Positions 1 to 8,241 of a DNA stretch of 64,000 nt are shown here, piece by piece (the first letter of the stretch is position 1; every line of letters begins with the position of its first letter). The DNA lies in assembly GCF_012849555.1 (NCBI RefSeq), contig NZ_CP051685.1, positions 5,456,001 through 5,520,000 of the forward strand. Reading direction: 5' to 3'. The DNA is from Massilia forsythiae. GTDB lineage: Bacteria; Pseudomonadota; Gammaproteobacteria; Burkholderiales; Burkholderiaceae_D. Under the pieces are notes generated by a model. It had not been told where the DNA came from, searched no databases, and was given only the letters and a program-made list of their open reading frames with translations. A program made the position numbers and the translations under genes.

Positions 1-64
1 GCCGATTCCAATGCGAAGCCGAAGCTCTAACGCGATTGACAACGACATTTAGGAAGTTGGACTG

Positions 65-418
65 CTACGCAGCCCAACTCATGAGCAATTCTTTTTGCGA
101 GGCGGACCATTCAAAAGGGGCGCTGGCAGCGAGAGACGCCAAAGCCAACACAGACTGACATTCTCGCCATGGCAACCGGCGCACGACATCACCCAAGTCG
201 ATTGGATAATCGTCTTGACATCCTCCCAAGTTCAATGCAATCCGAGCAAGCCTGGGGCGAAAATCGGATTTTTCGACGCCTTCAAAGAATACAAGCTGCC
301 CAAAACAGGGGGATTTCGTTCGCGGTTTAGCCATCGTCACGCTCCAATATTTGCCTGTCCAACATAGCGCAACTCTTGGGCGTTTACAATCGCCGATGCG
401 CGCTTTTTTGCTTTCCAC
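65..418 (-). CDS. hypothetical protein
   Basis: An open frame of up to 117 codons lies 75 bases downstream of the AAA ATPase gene on the same strand. I do not recognise a family. The C-terminal 90 residues (from an internal Met, MAKPRTK) look protein-like, with a mix of hydrophobic and charged residues and no low-complexity shadow pattern. The first codon would be GTG, and a CAGGA sits too close to it to be a good ribosome site, so an internal start is likely. It could be a small third component of the ATPase locus or a spurious frame. Confidence 0.35.
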   Translation of the reverse strand: MESKKARIGDCKRPRVALCWTGKYWSVTMAKPRTKSPCFGQLVFFEGVEKSDFRPRLARIALNLGGCQDDYPIDLGDVVRRLPWRECQSVLALASLAASAPFEWSASQKELLMSWAA

Positions 419-493
419 TCCTGTTGGCCGACATAGTCGGCACCCAGGATGGCCTAGCGTAGTCGGAAAGCCACCACCCCGCGGTAAGGACGC

Positions 494-2717
494 TCACTTC
501 CGCGCCATCATCATGTCGTAATGGGGCAAGTGCTCGGCGCGCTCAAAAATCTTCTTGAAAATCTCGACCTGATCGTCGATCGCTTCCTCGCCAAACGCGA
601 AGTGGGCATCATCGTGGGAAAAATGGGAGCCATCGTTGACCCACGAAAGCAGCGAATGGCACGCCAGCTTTTCTCGGCCGTCGAACTTCTCACAAAGCTC
701 GTCGAAGTCCACGCCGCCAAGGATCTTGAAATAGTGCTCCAAAATCCTTCGCATCGTGTTCTGGATCGTCAGCGGATTGCGCTCGTCCTTGCGAACCTCG
801 TCCCACAGCAGCTCGTAGGTTGTCTTGACCGGGTTTTCGGCGAAACATTCGAGCCGCGCTCCAGTCGCCGATTTGCGGACGACCCAGTAGCTGCGCGCCA
901 GGTTGCGCACAGCTTCTTTGCCGCCTTTTGCCGCGCCTTTGCGCGCGGGGCTCGCGAAGCAAACCTCCTTGTGGAAGTAGACATTGTGGGTCAATACGAA
1001 CACCTGCTTGACGTAGCCGCGTCCGTATTTCATGTCGTCGAACAGCGAGCGAATAAGGCTGCTGACGATGAAGAGCACGTCGCTGTCCATGCTCGACACC
1101 GGATCGTCGAACACGACGACGCGGTCCCGCGCCGCTCTCGCTGTCGCTACCCTTGATCAAGTGGTAGAAGTAGAGGAACGTGACGAAAGATTTTTCGCCC
1201 TCGCTCAACGAATGCTTCGCGTCCTTGCCATCATGCCGCACCAACTTGTAATGCGGCTGGTCGCCAGCTTTCGCCAGCGTGAACGTCTTGAAACCGAAGG
1301 ACTTGAGCAAATCGTTGATGGAGTCGACCGTGGGTTGAACGGTGGTGGCCTTCTTTTCCAGCTCGCGCAGCTCCCGCTCTGACTTTGCCTTCGCGTCCTC
1401 GGCGATCTTGATCTGACTTTTGAGGCTGGCTATCGCCGCTTCGATCGCCCTCTTCTTGCGGCCATAGGAGTCAAGATCGACGGCCATGTCATCGAGGATG
1501 TGGCGCCAAACCTGAGCGACGAGCTTCGTCTTCTCTGAGCCGATGCTGTCCACAATCCGGTTGTGCTCGGCCACCTTGGCGTTGGCAGCCTCGACCAAGT
1601 CGAAGATGGCCGCCAAAGGGTCCGCGAGCGACTCGAGCTGTTGAGGCGCGCTTGGCTCTTTTCGCTTGTTGACCAAGATGAGGGCGTTGGACCGAAGCTT
1701 GGCATCGACCACCGTTTGCTCCAACGAAAACGCCGCCTTGTCCAAGAAGGTTGATGTCGACTGCTTAATGGCATCCAAGGCGAACAAAAGCGATTTGTTC
1801 TCGCGATCGTAGGACGCCTGCAGGTTGGCGATCGCTTTGGTTTCTCGCTCGAACGTCTCGTCGAAATAGCTCTCCAAGCTGGCCTTGAGCCCCTCAGGCG
1901 CGGCTTGCTGACAAAACGGACAGTTCGGCGCGCTGTTCTCAAAGTGCGCTTGGCCAGCTTTGACCCAGTCGCTGTGGCCGAGCCGGTGGATCACCTCGGC
2001 GATGTCCACGTCCTCTTTGCCGACCACCTTCTTCGCGAGGATGGGGTCCGCCTCCAAGGCGACTATGCGCGCAAAATCCAGCGTCGGAACTTTGACCTGC
2101 CGCTGTGGCGCCTCGCCGAACACGGTGGCCGCGCGCCCCGTTAGGTATTCGAGCGTTTGCGGCTCGGCCGTGTTGGATTGACGCTGCATCAATAGACGTT
2201 CTTTGAACTTGGCCGCGTCATTCCTGACGCCAGCAAAGGCCTCCGAAAAGACCTGGTCGTGCTTGCGTTTTTGGGCCCAGCACTGATCTTTGAATTCGGC
2301 TTCCAAGTCGGCAAGTTCTTGCGCCTTGCCCGACTTTTGAACGAGGTCCCCAAGCGTGTTCGCGCGCTGCGCGATGTCCTTGACGTAGCGGTCGACCTCC
2401 TCTTTTTTCGCCTTGATCGCGAGCTCGTTGGCGATGTCCTTTTCGCCAAGCGTGAATATGCCTTTGAGGTTGCCTTCCGGGCTGAAGTTCGCGTCCACAA
2501 AGTCCCGGTTGTAGACGAGCGGCTGCATTTCGATCCCGTCTCGCCAAGCGATCGAGCACTTCGCATGTTCAGGCTTGAACCTGTTAGCCACCACCCTTCC
2601 GATAGTGGTCTTTCCGGCGCCGTTGGTTCCGAAGACAAAGTTGATGTCTTTGAGCCCGGCCATCGTTTCGCGCTTGGCGTAGGTCGCCACCTGGTCAATC
2701 TCAAGGGTCTCGATCAT
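494..2717 (-). pseudogene. RloC/PrrC-like AAA_13 ATPase, frameshifted
   Basis: Large ABC/SMC-type ATPase of the AAA_13 group. Walker A (GTNGAGKTT) is at residues 30-38, a zinc-hook-like CPFC at 266-269 lies between coiled-coil stretches, and an ABC signature (LSEGEKS) is at about 504-510. After about residue 529 the frame must change: deleting one G of the run at 1126-1128 gives GADRVVVFDDPVSSMD, the expected Walker B/D-loop. The C-terminal part (494-1114) carries RRILE (R-x3-E) followed by a downstream WVNDGSH, reminiscent of the Arg/Glu/His set of the PrrC and RloC tRNA-anticodon nucleases. The start at 2717 (MIETLEI) is chosen because the upstream extension is not family-like. Full length would be about 735 residues. 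Either the gene is broken or the extra G is a sequencing error. The anticodon-nuclease role is inference. Confidence 0.72.
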
Positions 2718-3222
2718 CGAGCGCAAACATGTCGTTGTAGAGAAATTAAATCCTACACCGAAACAGTTTCCGATAAAACACCAAGCATTATCAATTTTCA
2801 AAAGCGATGGTTTTAAGCAACGCAGCGATATTTCTCAACAACTTCGCCTGTGAGCTAAGCATCCGCGCCGCGTGAAAGCCCGATCACCGCATCGCGACCT
2901 GCGCCTCTGGGGCCTAATCGTTTGATCGTCCATGGGCCGTGATGAACATGTCGACATAACCAGCGCGCAGATGCTGTAACGGCGCTCGTCACACGGGCTG
3001 CCTCGCGGCTTCAACCCCACAACAACGGCGGGACCCATGGCCCTCGCCAGCACGGCATAGCCTGCTCGCTAGTCGAAATTTAAGCCTAAATACTTCGAAG
3101 CTATGAGATAAGACCGTCAAAATATAATAAAATAAATATGCTAAATTTCGCTTCGTCGAATCCAGGACCTTATGAAAATTTGAACTCCTCGGACTTGCAT
3201 TTCATATAAAAAGGATTTTTCT
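2718..3222. other. divergent intergenic region, no gene seen
   Basis: About 500 bases between the divergent ATPase and HNH genes. The part near 3,110-3,200 is A+T-rich with several TATAAT-like hexamers and probably holds the promoter of the HNH gene. Nothing protein-like was seen in either strand. Confidence 0.5.
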
Positions 3223-4026
3223 ATGAGCGTTCCACGTAACATTCAAGCATATAGGGATGACAAGCGATTTTCAGCTTGTCCGCGCGCTTTTTTGGTGACT
3301 GGAAAACCTGAAAATCATCAATTGAATCAATATTTTATTGACAAAAACCAATCGGGGCACTGGATTTTTCGAGAAGACCGCGGCAAAAAAGGAGATGCGA
3401 TCTTTATTTTGCTACCCAGCGCAAGTGGCAATGGAGGATATCCGCGCGAGTTGTTCGGAGGCGTTCTGAAAGCTGATCCCGAAAGAGAATCCGAATTTGG
3501 AAGAGTGTTGTTTCATGTAAAGCGCTTTCATCGCTTGGCGCTCATCAATGCTGAGATTAAGCGATTTTTAGGGGGCCGCATGCCTCCACAAGGAAATCTA
3601 GCGATATCGATATGGGATGATATCCAACGTCCAGAACTATCTCAGCCAGCCCCGAGCATGATTGACGAAAGCGGGGATGAAGAAAAACACTACCCTGAGG
3701 GAACTGAAAAATTCTTTCTCCACAGAAAAATAGAGCGCAGCAATCCAGCAGTGAAGCTCGCCAAAGCCAAGCGTTTTAAAGCTACTGGCAGACTCGAGTG
3801 CGAGGCATGTGGTTTTGACTTTGCGAAAGTTTATGGCAAAGACGGAGTAGGTTTTATTGAAGCTCATCATCGCATTCCAATTTCGTCTAGCAAAGCTCCC
3901 AAGCGTGTTGGGGCAAAAGACTTTGAGCTCGTTTGCTCAAACTGCCATCGCATGCTGCACCGGATCAACCCATTAATGACTGCGAAAGAATTGAAAGATC
4001 ATCTTTCGGAAATTTTAAAGAAATAG
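3223..4026 (+). CDS. HNH endonuclease with EVE-like N-terminal region
   Basis: 267 residues. The C-terminal third is an HNH nuclease: CEAC at 193-196, EAHH at 213-216 and CSNCH at 238-242 form the zinc-bound beta-beta-alpha metal fold seen in McrA-type enzymes. The N-terminal 130 residues (GDAIFILLPS, then YPRELFGGVL and FHVKRFHRL) resemble in layout an EVE/PUA-like domain, which in fused proteins reads modified bases. That assignment is by eye. Start codon ATG with AAGGA upstream. The gene is visibly more A+T-rich than its neighbours, suggesting separate acquisition. It is probably a modification-dependent or other restriction nuclease, divergent from the AAA ATPase. Confidence 0.72.
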   Translation: MSVPRNIQAYRDDKRFSACPRAFLVTGKPENHQLNQYFIDKNQSGHWIFREDRGKKGDAIFILLPSASGNGGYPRELFGGVLKADPERESEFGRVLFHVKRFHRLALINAEIKRFLGGRMPPQGNLAISIWDDIQRPELSQPAPSMIDESGDEEKHYPEGTEKFFLHRKIERSNPAVKLAKAKRFKATGRLECEACGFDFAKVYGKDGVGFIEAHHRIPISSSKAPKRVGAKDFELVCSNCHRMLHRINPLMTAKELKDHLSEILKK

Positions 4027-4100
4027 CGTCTCCAGATATTCACTTGGAGAGAAGATCGCATTCATATCATTTGTCAAATCCACACATTGTGAAACCAAAC

Positions 4101-4135
4101 ACGCAAACGCCATCTTTTGAAGATGGCGTTTGCGT
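4101..4135. terminator. perfect 16-bp hairpin between convergent genes
   Basis: A perfect inverted repeat, 4101-4116 and 4120-4135, with a 3-base loop. It lies between the end of the HNH gene and the end of the ardC operon, which run towards each other. There is no T-tract, so it may act as a bidirectional terminator or an mRNA-stabilising hairpin. Confidence 0.6.
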
Positions 4136-4151
4136 CGAATGCAGGACAGAA

Positions 4152-4460
4152 TCAACAGGCCTTCAAAAAGAGCGGATGCGCCGACCCTATTTTGCTTCCT
4201 TCGATGTTGTATTCAAATAACTCGACGGCGCCTTGCCGGTCCATGGCGTCGCGAGCCATCAGCTTGCGAACGATCGTCTCTTGATCGTAGACGACTCGCC
4301 ATTCGCCCTCCACGTCAGCCATGCCCAAGATGGCGTCGTCGTGGCCGTCGACGAACGTCAACGCCTCGCCCTCGGCGACGTCCACGCATGTCAGCCGGCG
4401 ACAGACGCAAGCCTCCATCGCTTCCCCGCAACATGCGCATTTCGCTCGTTGAAAAATCAT
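4152..4460 (-). CDS. small Cys-rich protein of the ardC operon
   Basis: 102 residues, last gene of a three-gene operon. The start codon overlaps the ardC stop (TGATG) and has a GAGGAG ribosome site. The N-terminus has CACC plus a nearby CVC, which could bind zinc. The rest (VDGHDDAILGMADVEGEW...) is acidic, with no recognised domain. Its coupling to ardC suggests a role in establishment after transfer, but no function can be assigned. Confidence 0.68.
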   Translation of the reverse strand: MIFQRAKCACCGEAMEACVCRRLTCVDVAEGEALTFVDGHDDAILGMADVEGEWRVVYDQETIVRKLMARDAMDRQGAVELFEYNIEGSKIGSAHPLFLKAC

Positions 4461-5440
4461 CACGCCCTCCTCGCGTTGTCGTATTCTTCCACCCACTCCT
4501 GGTGCTCGGCCATGCCCGTCCGCTGCTTTTCCAGCCCAAGCATGTAGGCGGCCATGAGGTCCGCGTCCTTGGCCGCCGAGAAGATGGCCATGGGATCGGC
4601 CGCCACGACTTTCACCCAGTGCCTGAGGTAGGCGGCGTGGTTGTCGATGTGCGCCTGCGACACCGGCACGCCCGTCTCCGCCGCCAAGATCGCCGAGCAG
4701 ATTTCCGCGCGCAGCTCTTCGACGGCATAAGCGTCGTCGCCCCACTTCTTCGCAAGCGCTTCCTTGCGATCCATCCGCTTCGCATGCAACGTGCTGTGCG
4801 CCGCTTCATGCATGGCGGTCGAGTAATAATCGTGGACGCTGTTGAACTTTTTCTTCGGCGGCAAGCGCACTTCATCCAGCTCGGGAAGGTAGCAAGCTTG
4901 GGAGCCTTTGTGCACGATCAGCAAGCCCGTTTTTTCTTGCAGAGCCGCCATCACCCCCTCGGCGCGCTGTATCGGATCGAATTCCAACCCCGACGCCGCC
5001 TGCAGCTCGGGGACGCCGTCGATCTGCTGGGCGTTGAACACCGTGTAGCGTTTGAGCGCGAACGCGCGCTGCCGCTCCTCGCCGCCTTGCTCGGCTGCCT
5101 GGCCGCCCGCGTCGGCGCCGCTTTGCGCCGCTTCGCGAGGGCTCAGCTCCACCAGCTTGACGATCTGCGTCCCCTTTTCGCCGCGGCGCACTTGCCATTT
5201 GTTCGCCTGGGCTTGCTGATACGTCATCCACCGCGGATCGTCGCGCCCGGAGAGCGCGAGCAAAATGCGATTGATGCCGCGGTAGGCGTTGTTTGAGGTG
5301 GGATTCACAGGGCGCAGCGATTGCGAGCTCCATGGCTTTTGCCAAGGCGTGTCGCCGCGCTCCATCGCGTCGATGAGGGTCCGCGCGATGTCGGACTTCA
5401 CGTCGACGCGAGGAGCCGGAGCTTCGCTTTGCGCGCTCAT
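4460..5440 (-). CDS. ardC: ArdC-type antirestriction protein
   Basis: 326 residues. The N-terminal part (SDIARTLIDAMERGDTPWQKPW) is the ssDNA-binding domain of ArdC/TraC-primase-like proteins. The C-terminal part is a zincin-like metalloprotease fold with HEAAH at 211-215 and a downstream acidic helix (EELRAE, 241-246) that can supply the third ligand. ArdC proteins protect incoming single-stranded plasmid DNA from restriction in the recipient. A low-complexity linker at about 100-125 separates the halves. It overlaps the upstream gene by 4 bases and the downstream gene by 1, so the three are one operon. Confidence 0.9.
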   Translation of the reverse strand: MSAQSEAPAPRVDVKSDIARTLIDAMERGDTPWQKPWSSQSLRPVNPTSNNAYRGINRILLALSGRDDPRWMTYQQAQANKWQVRRGEKGTQIVKLVELSPREAAQSGADAGGQAAEQGGEERQRAFALKRYTVFNAQQIDGVPELQAASGLEFDPIQRAEGVMAALQEKTGLLIVHKGSQACYLPELDEVRLPPKKKFNSVHDYYSTAMHEAAHSTLHAKRMDRKEALAKKWGDDAYAVEELRAEICSAILAAETGVPVSQAHIDNHAAYLRHWVKVVAADPMAIFSAAKDADLMAAYMLGLEKQRTGMAEHQEWVEEYDNARRA

Positions 5441-5850
5441 TGCTGGCCTCGCGCGCTGTCGTTCGAACGATCACCCGCGGCGCGGCCTTCGAACGCCAGG
5501 GATGGCGGCGACGCCTGAGTCGGCGCGCCGCCGCCTTCGTCGTCTTCGCCCAGCTTGGCGAAAAGGGAGCAGTCCCCAAGAGCCGCCCACTCGGCGTCGG
5601 TGAAAATCGTCCCGCCATCAAGCCTCGAGACCCGCCGGCCTCGGGCCTGCGTGGCCCAGAGCGTCTTGAGCCTCGCCAGGATCGCCGCGAGCTTGTCGCT
5701 TCCAACGCGGCTGCGCTCTTGTCCGCTCATGCGCCTCATGTCATCGGACCGCGCCGGGATAGGCCAGCCCTGGCCGAACCTCGATCCGCAATCTTCGTCC
5801 CGCTCGTCGAAGACATCGCCCGCCTCGCTTCTTTGCTTTCGTCCCGCCAT
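5437..5850 (-). CDS. hypothetical protein, first gene of ardC operon
   Basis: 137 residues from the ATG at 5850, which has GGAG seven bases upstream. An in-frame ATG at 5877 is also possible. It is hydrophilic with a central segment (LARLKTLWATQARGRRVSRLDGGTIFTDAEWAAL) that looks folded and a low-complexity tail. No family recognised. Its stop overlaps the ardC start by 4 bases, which indicates translational coupling. Confidence 0.6.
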   Translation of the reverse strand: MAGRKQRSEAGDVFDERDEDCGSRFGQGWPIPARSDDMRRMSGQERSRVGSDKLAAILARLKTLWATQARGRRVSRLDGGTIFTDAEWAALGDCSLFAKLGEDDEGGGAPTQASPPSLAFEGRAAGDRSNDSARGQQ

Positions 5851-6028
5851 TTTTCTCTCCGCTGCGCGAGCCCCCATGGGCCCCGCGCGAATTGCTGGCT
5901 AAGCTCATGCCCCGGCCATCCAACCGCTAGACGGCGCCCTGCGACATGCGCCGGGCTCGCCTGCTTGAACGCGCCGACTCAGCCCTTATATGACCCGTGA
6001 CATTTTTGTCATCAACCAAGGAGCCGAC

Positions 6029-6247
6029 ATGCCGAACGTGTTCATTGAGCCGATGCCCAAGGGCGACACCCCTGCCACGCCCACCGGATATCAAATCGAG
6101 TTTGAAGACGGCCAAAAAGCCGCCGGCCCCTTCAAGACCCAAAAAGAGGCCATCGACGAAGCGAAGCGTCTGGGGCACAAGCCGTTGGTGGCTCATGTGA
6201 GGAACACCGACAAAGGCAAACGCGATCAGTGGCGATCCGCTGACTGA
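6029..6247 (+). CDS. small DUF2188-like protein
   Basis: 72 residues with a good ribosome site (AAGGAG, 7 bases before ATG). The pattern of a strand (GYQIEFEDGQKAAG), a helix rich in K/E/A (FKTQKEAIDEAKRLGH) and a final strand with VAHVRNTDKG is like DUF2188-type small proteins. The match is by eye and the function is unknown. It is transcribed divergently from the ardC operon. Confidence 0.6.
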   Translation: MPNVFIEPMPKGDTPATPTGYQIEFEDGQKAAGPFKTQKEAIDEAKRLGHKPLVAHVRNTDKGKRDQWRSAD

Positions 6248-6585
6248 ATCGCCTCGCCAATCAAAGCTTGCGCCGCAGGCTAAGAGGCATCAGTAACCGG
6301 AATCCCTTGGAACATTCCATCGAACGGAAACGCGTGGGCAACGCTCGCTAAGAGCTGCCCAACCTGATCTGGCTGCCTCGGAAGCTGTGACGCCCTAGCC
6401 CGGTTCGGCGGCCTTGCCAACATCCATAGCCGCCGACCAGTTGCGCTAGCGTTCTCAATCAAAACTTTTTTCGTGAAACCATACGCTTGGCTCGACAGGG
6501 AAAAGTCGTCCCCCTTCGCCTGGCGTCAAAGCCTTCCATTCACCAGCACGCTGCAAGCGCCACACACGGCCTTGCTCGAGCTCGG
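6248..6585. other. no convincing gene
   Basis: 338 bases. A 60-codon minus-strand frame at 6280-6462 would need a TTG start and lacks a ribosome site. I see no repeats or hairpins of note. Confidence 0.4.
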
Positions 6586-6882
6586 TTAATTGCCTGCGTA
6601 TGCGAACTCGCCCCATGTGTCCCGATGGCGTTGTCTAAACTTGTCTTCGAAATCGATGCGCTCACCGGTGGACAATGTCCACCGCTCTTGCATGTCATCG
6701 AGCCAATCCATGTCCATTTCCCATTCGAGCTGAGACCTGATGTTGGCTTGCTCGGCTAGTTTTGCCGCGCCGTAATTGAAGACGGACGCCAACATAAGGA
6801 CTGTCTTCATGTCCTCATGAAATCGTCGAGGCGGAATGTCCTTGGGAGGCACCGCCCCATGGGAATCTTTTTCGTTTGCCAT
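6586..6882 (-). CDS. hypothetical protein, tandem paralogue A
   Basis: 98 residues from ATG at 6882 (MANEKDSHG). It aligns over its full length with the gene at 7167-7466. Shared features are MAN at the start, IPxRRFHE, a TVLxLA helix, the acidic block LEWxMDMxWLD, and FRQRHRDxWGxFAYxGD/N at the end. No known family. The DNA upstream of the two copies is also similar, so the duplication included the promoter region. Confidence 0.65.
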   Translation of the reverse strand: MANEKDSHGAVPPKDIPPRRFHEDMKTVLMLASVFNYGAAKLAEQANIRSQLEWEMDMDWLDDMQERWTLSTGERIDFEDKFRQRHRDTWGEFAYAGN

Positions 6883-7166
6883 GCGATGTCCGCTGGTAGA
6901 AGATCTGAACGGCTTCTCAAAATTTCCAAACATCGTCAACGAGGCAAAAGCGATCATGAATGCCGGGGGGTTTCAAATGTTGATTCCACAGGAACACAGC
7001 GATGCGGTCTGACTCTATTGTGGCCGAACGCTCTCGCGGAGATCACGCGGCATTCGCCTGCCATGCAATCCACTCTTGAAACCCTTGAAGTTTCGGCTGA
7101 GAGAAAAATGCCCTTTGCGCAACCCGAAACCGCCTCCATTTTGACTGCCGCGGCCATCGGATTCGA

Positions 7167-7466
7167 TCAATCGCCTTCGTAAGCGAAGGCGCCCCAGATA
7201 TCGCGATGGCGTTGGCGGAACTGCTGTTCAAATTCCTGCCTCTGTTTGGGCGAGAGATCCCATCGCAGATCAATTCCGTCGAGCCATTCCATGTCCATTC
7301 CCCACTCAAGCTCGGATTTCATTTTGGCCTCGCGGGCAATCTTCGCCTCGTCGCCGCCAAATATCTCCGCCAACCGCAGCACGGTCACCATGCTCTCATG
7401 AAAACGGCGGACTGGAATGGTGTCCGGAGGCTTCGCCAGGGCTTCGAATGTTCTGCTGTTTGCCAT
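7167..7466 (-). CDS. hypothetical protein, tandem paralogue B
   Basis: 99 residues from ATG at 7466, with AAGGA seven bases upstream. It is a diverged paralogue of the 6586-6882 protein (roughly half the residues identical by eye). It is predicted soluble with a very acidic centre (LEWGMDMEWLDGIDLRWD) and a basic-aromatic C-terminus (FRQRHRDIWGAFAY). It may be a small nucleic-acid mimic or regulator, but nothing in the sequence proves this. Divergent from the gene at 7531. Confidence 0.68.
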   Translation of the reverse strand: MANSRTFEALAKPPDTIPVRRFHESMVTVLRLAEIFGGDEAKIAREAKMKSELEWGMDMEWLDGIDLRWDLSPKQRQEFEQQFRQRHRDIWGAFAYEGD

Positions 7467-7530
7467 CGCGCATCCTTTAGGAGAAGATTCTTTCATCTCA
7501 AAACATCTGGGCAACGTCAACCCGGGCTCG

Positions 7531-8181
7531 ATGACCATGGATGCTGATCTCTTCCAGAAAATTCTCTGCCACCCGAAAACTCGGCGCCTGTCGGACTTTG
7601 AGTGGGAAAACGCCTGCGAGCCCAAGTCTGGCGCGCGTTTTCAACTGGCCGCATCGGTCGGCGCCAACGGCCAGCCTGCGTTCGCGCTGCGACGTTGGCT
7701 CACCAACGGCGAAACAGTCGTAGTGGATGTCACTCAAACCGAAGTCTCCGAGGCGCTATTGGCGGGAAAACCTTGGATTGCGACGATTCTCAAAGTCGAC
7801 CCGGAAGGCCGCGGGGTCATCGAGTCGCCGGACGAAAAAGCAGAGAAGTTCATCTTGGAGTCGATTTCGTTCGGCGACACAACCGCATCAATCATCTTTG
7901 AGCGCGGCATCTTCGAAGAGGCTGCCAAAGAAGAATTTCGACTCCTGCTTCGTTCGCCCAAATTGAGGCCAAAGCAGCAATACTTTTCCCTCATTTCCAA
8001 CGACATGGCTGACGCAGTCTCACGCGGAGAACCCATGCTGTTGCGGGCTTTGCAGAACCACGTTTCGGCCCGGCTGGCTTTTCTCTCCGAGGATGCCGCA
8101 ATTTTTTCCGCAGCCGAAGCGGCGTCCATTGGAGGCTCAGCGCATGAAAAGGCGCCAAAACGCGGGCCATCTTCTCTTTGA
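7531..8181 (+). CDS. hypothetical protein
   Basis: 216 residues from ATG at 7531 (MTMDADLFQKIL). The upstream extension in the same frame overlaps paralogue B and is not convincing. It is a soluble alpha/beta-looking protein with no motif I recognise. It may be part of the same functional block as the divergent paralogue pair. Confidence 0.6.
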   Translation: MTMDADLFQKILCHPKTRRLSDFEWENACEPKSGARFQLAASVGANGQPAFALRRWLTNGETVVVDVTQTEVSEALLAGKPWIATILKVDPEGRGVIESPDEKAEKFILESISFGDTTASIIFERGIFEEAAKEEFRLLLRSPKLRPKQQYFSLISNDMADAVSRGEPMLLRALQNHVSARLAFLSEDAAIFSAAEAASIGGSAHEKAPKRGPSSL

Positions 8182-8241
8182 AAGAGTTTGCTCCGAGCCC
8201 TTTTTTACGAGTCAACTTGTCGCCATTGGCAAACGACGCGA

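Noticed and set aside
494..4026. Septu (PtuA/PtuB) system
   Set aside because: The ATPase and HNH genes are divergent and 505 bases apart, and the HNH protein has a different N-domain. Not enough to call it.
6280..6462. 60-codon minus-strand gene
   Set aside because: Needs a TTG start, no ribosome site, and no protein-like features.
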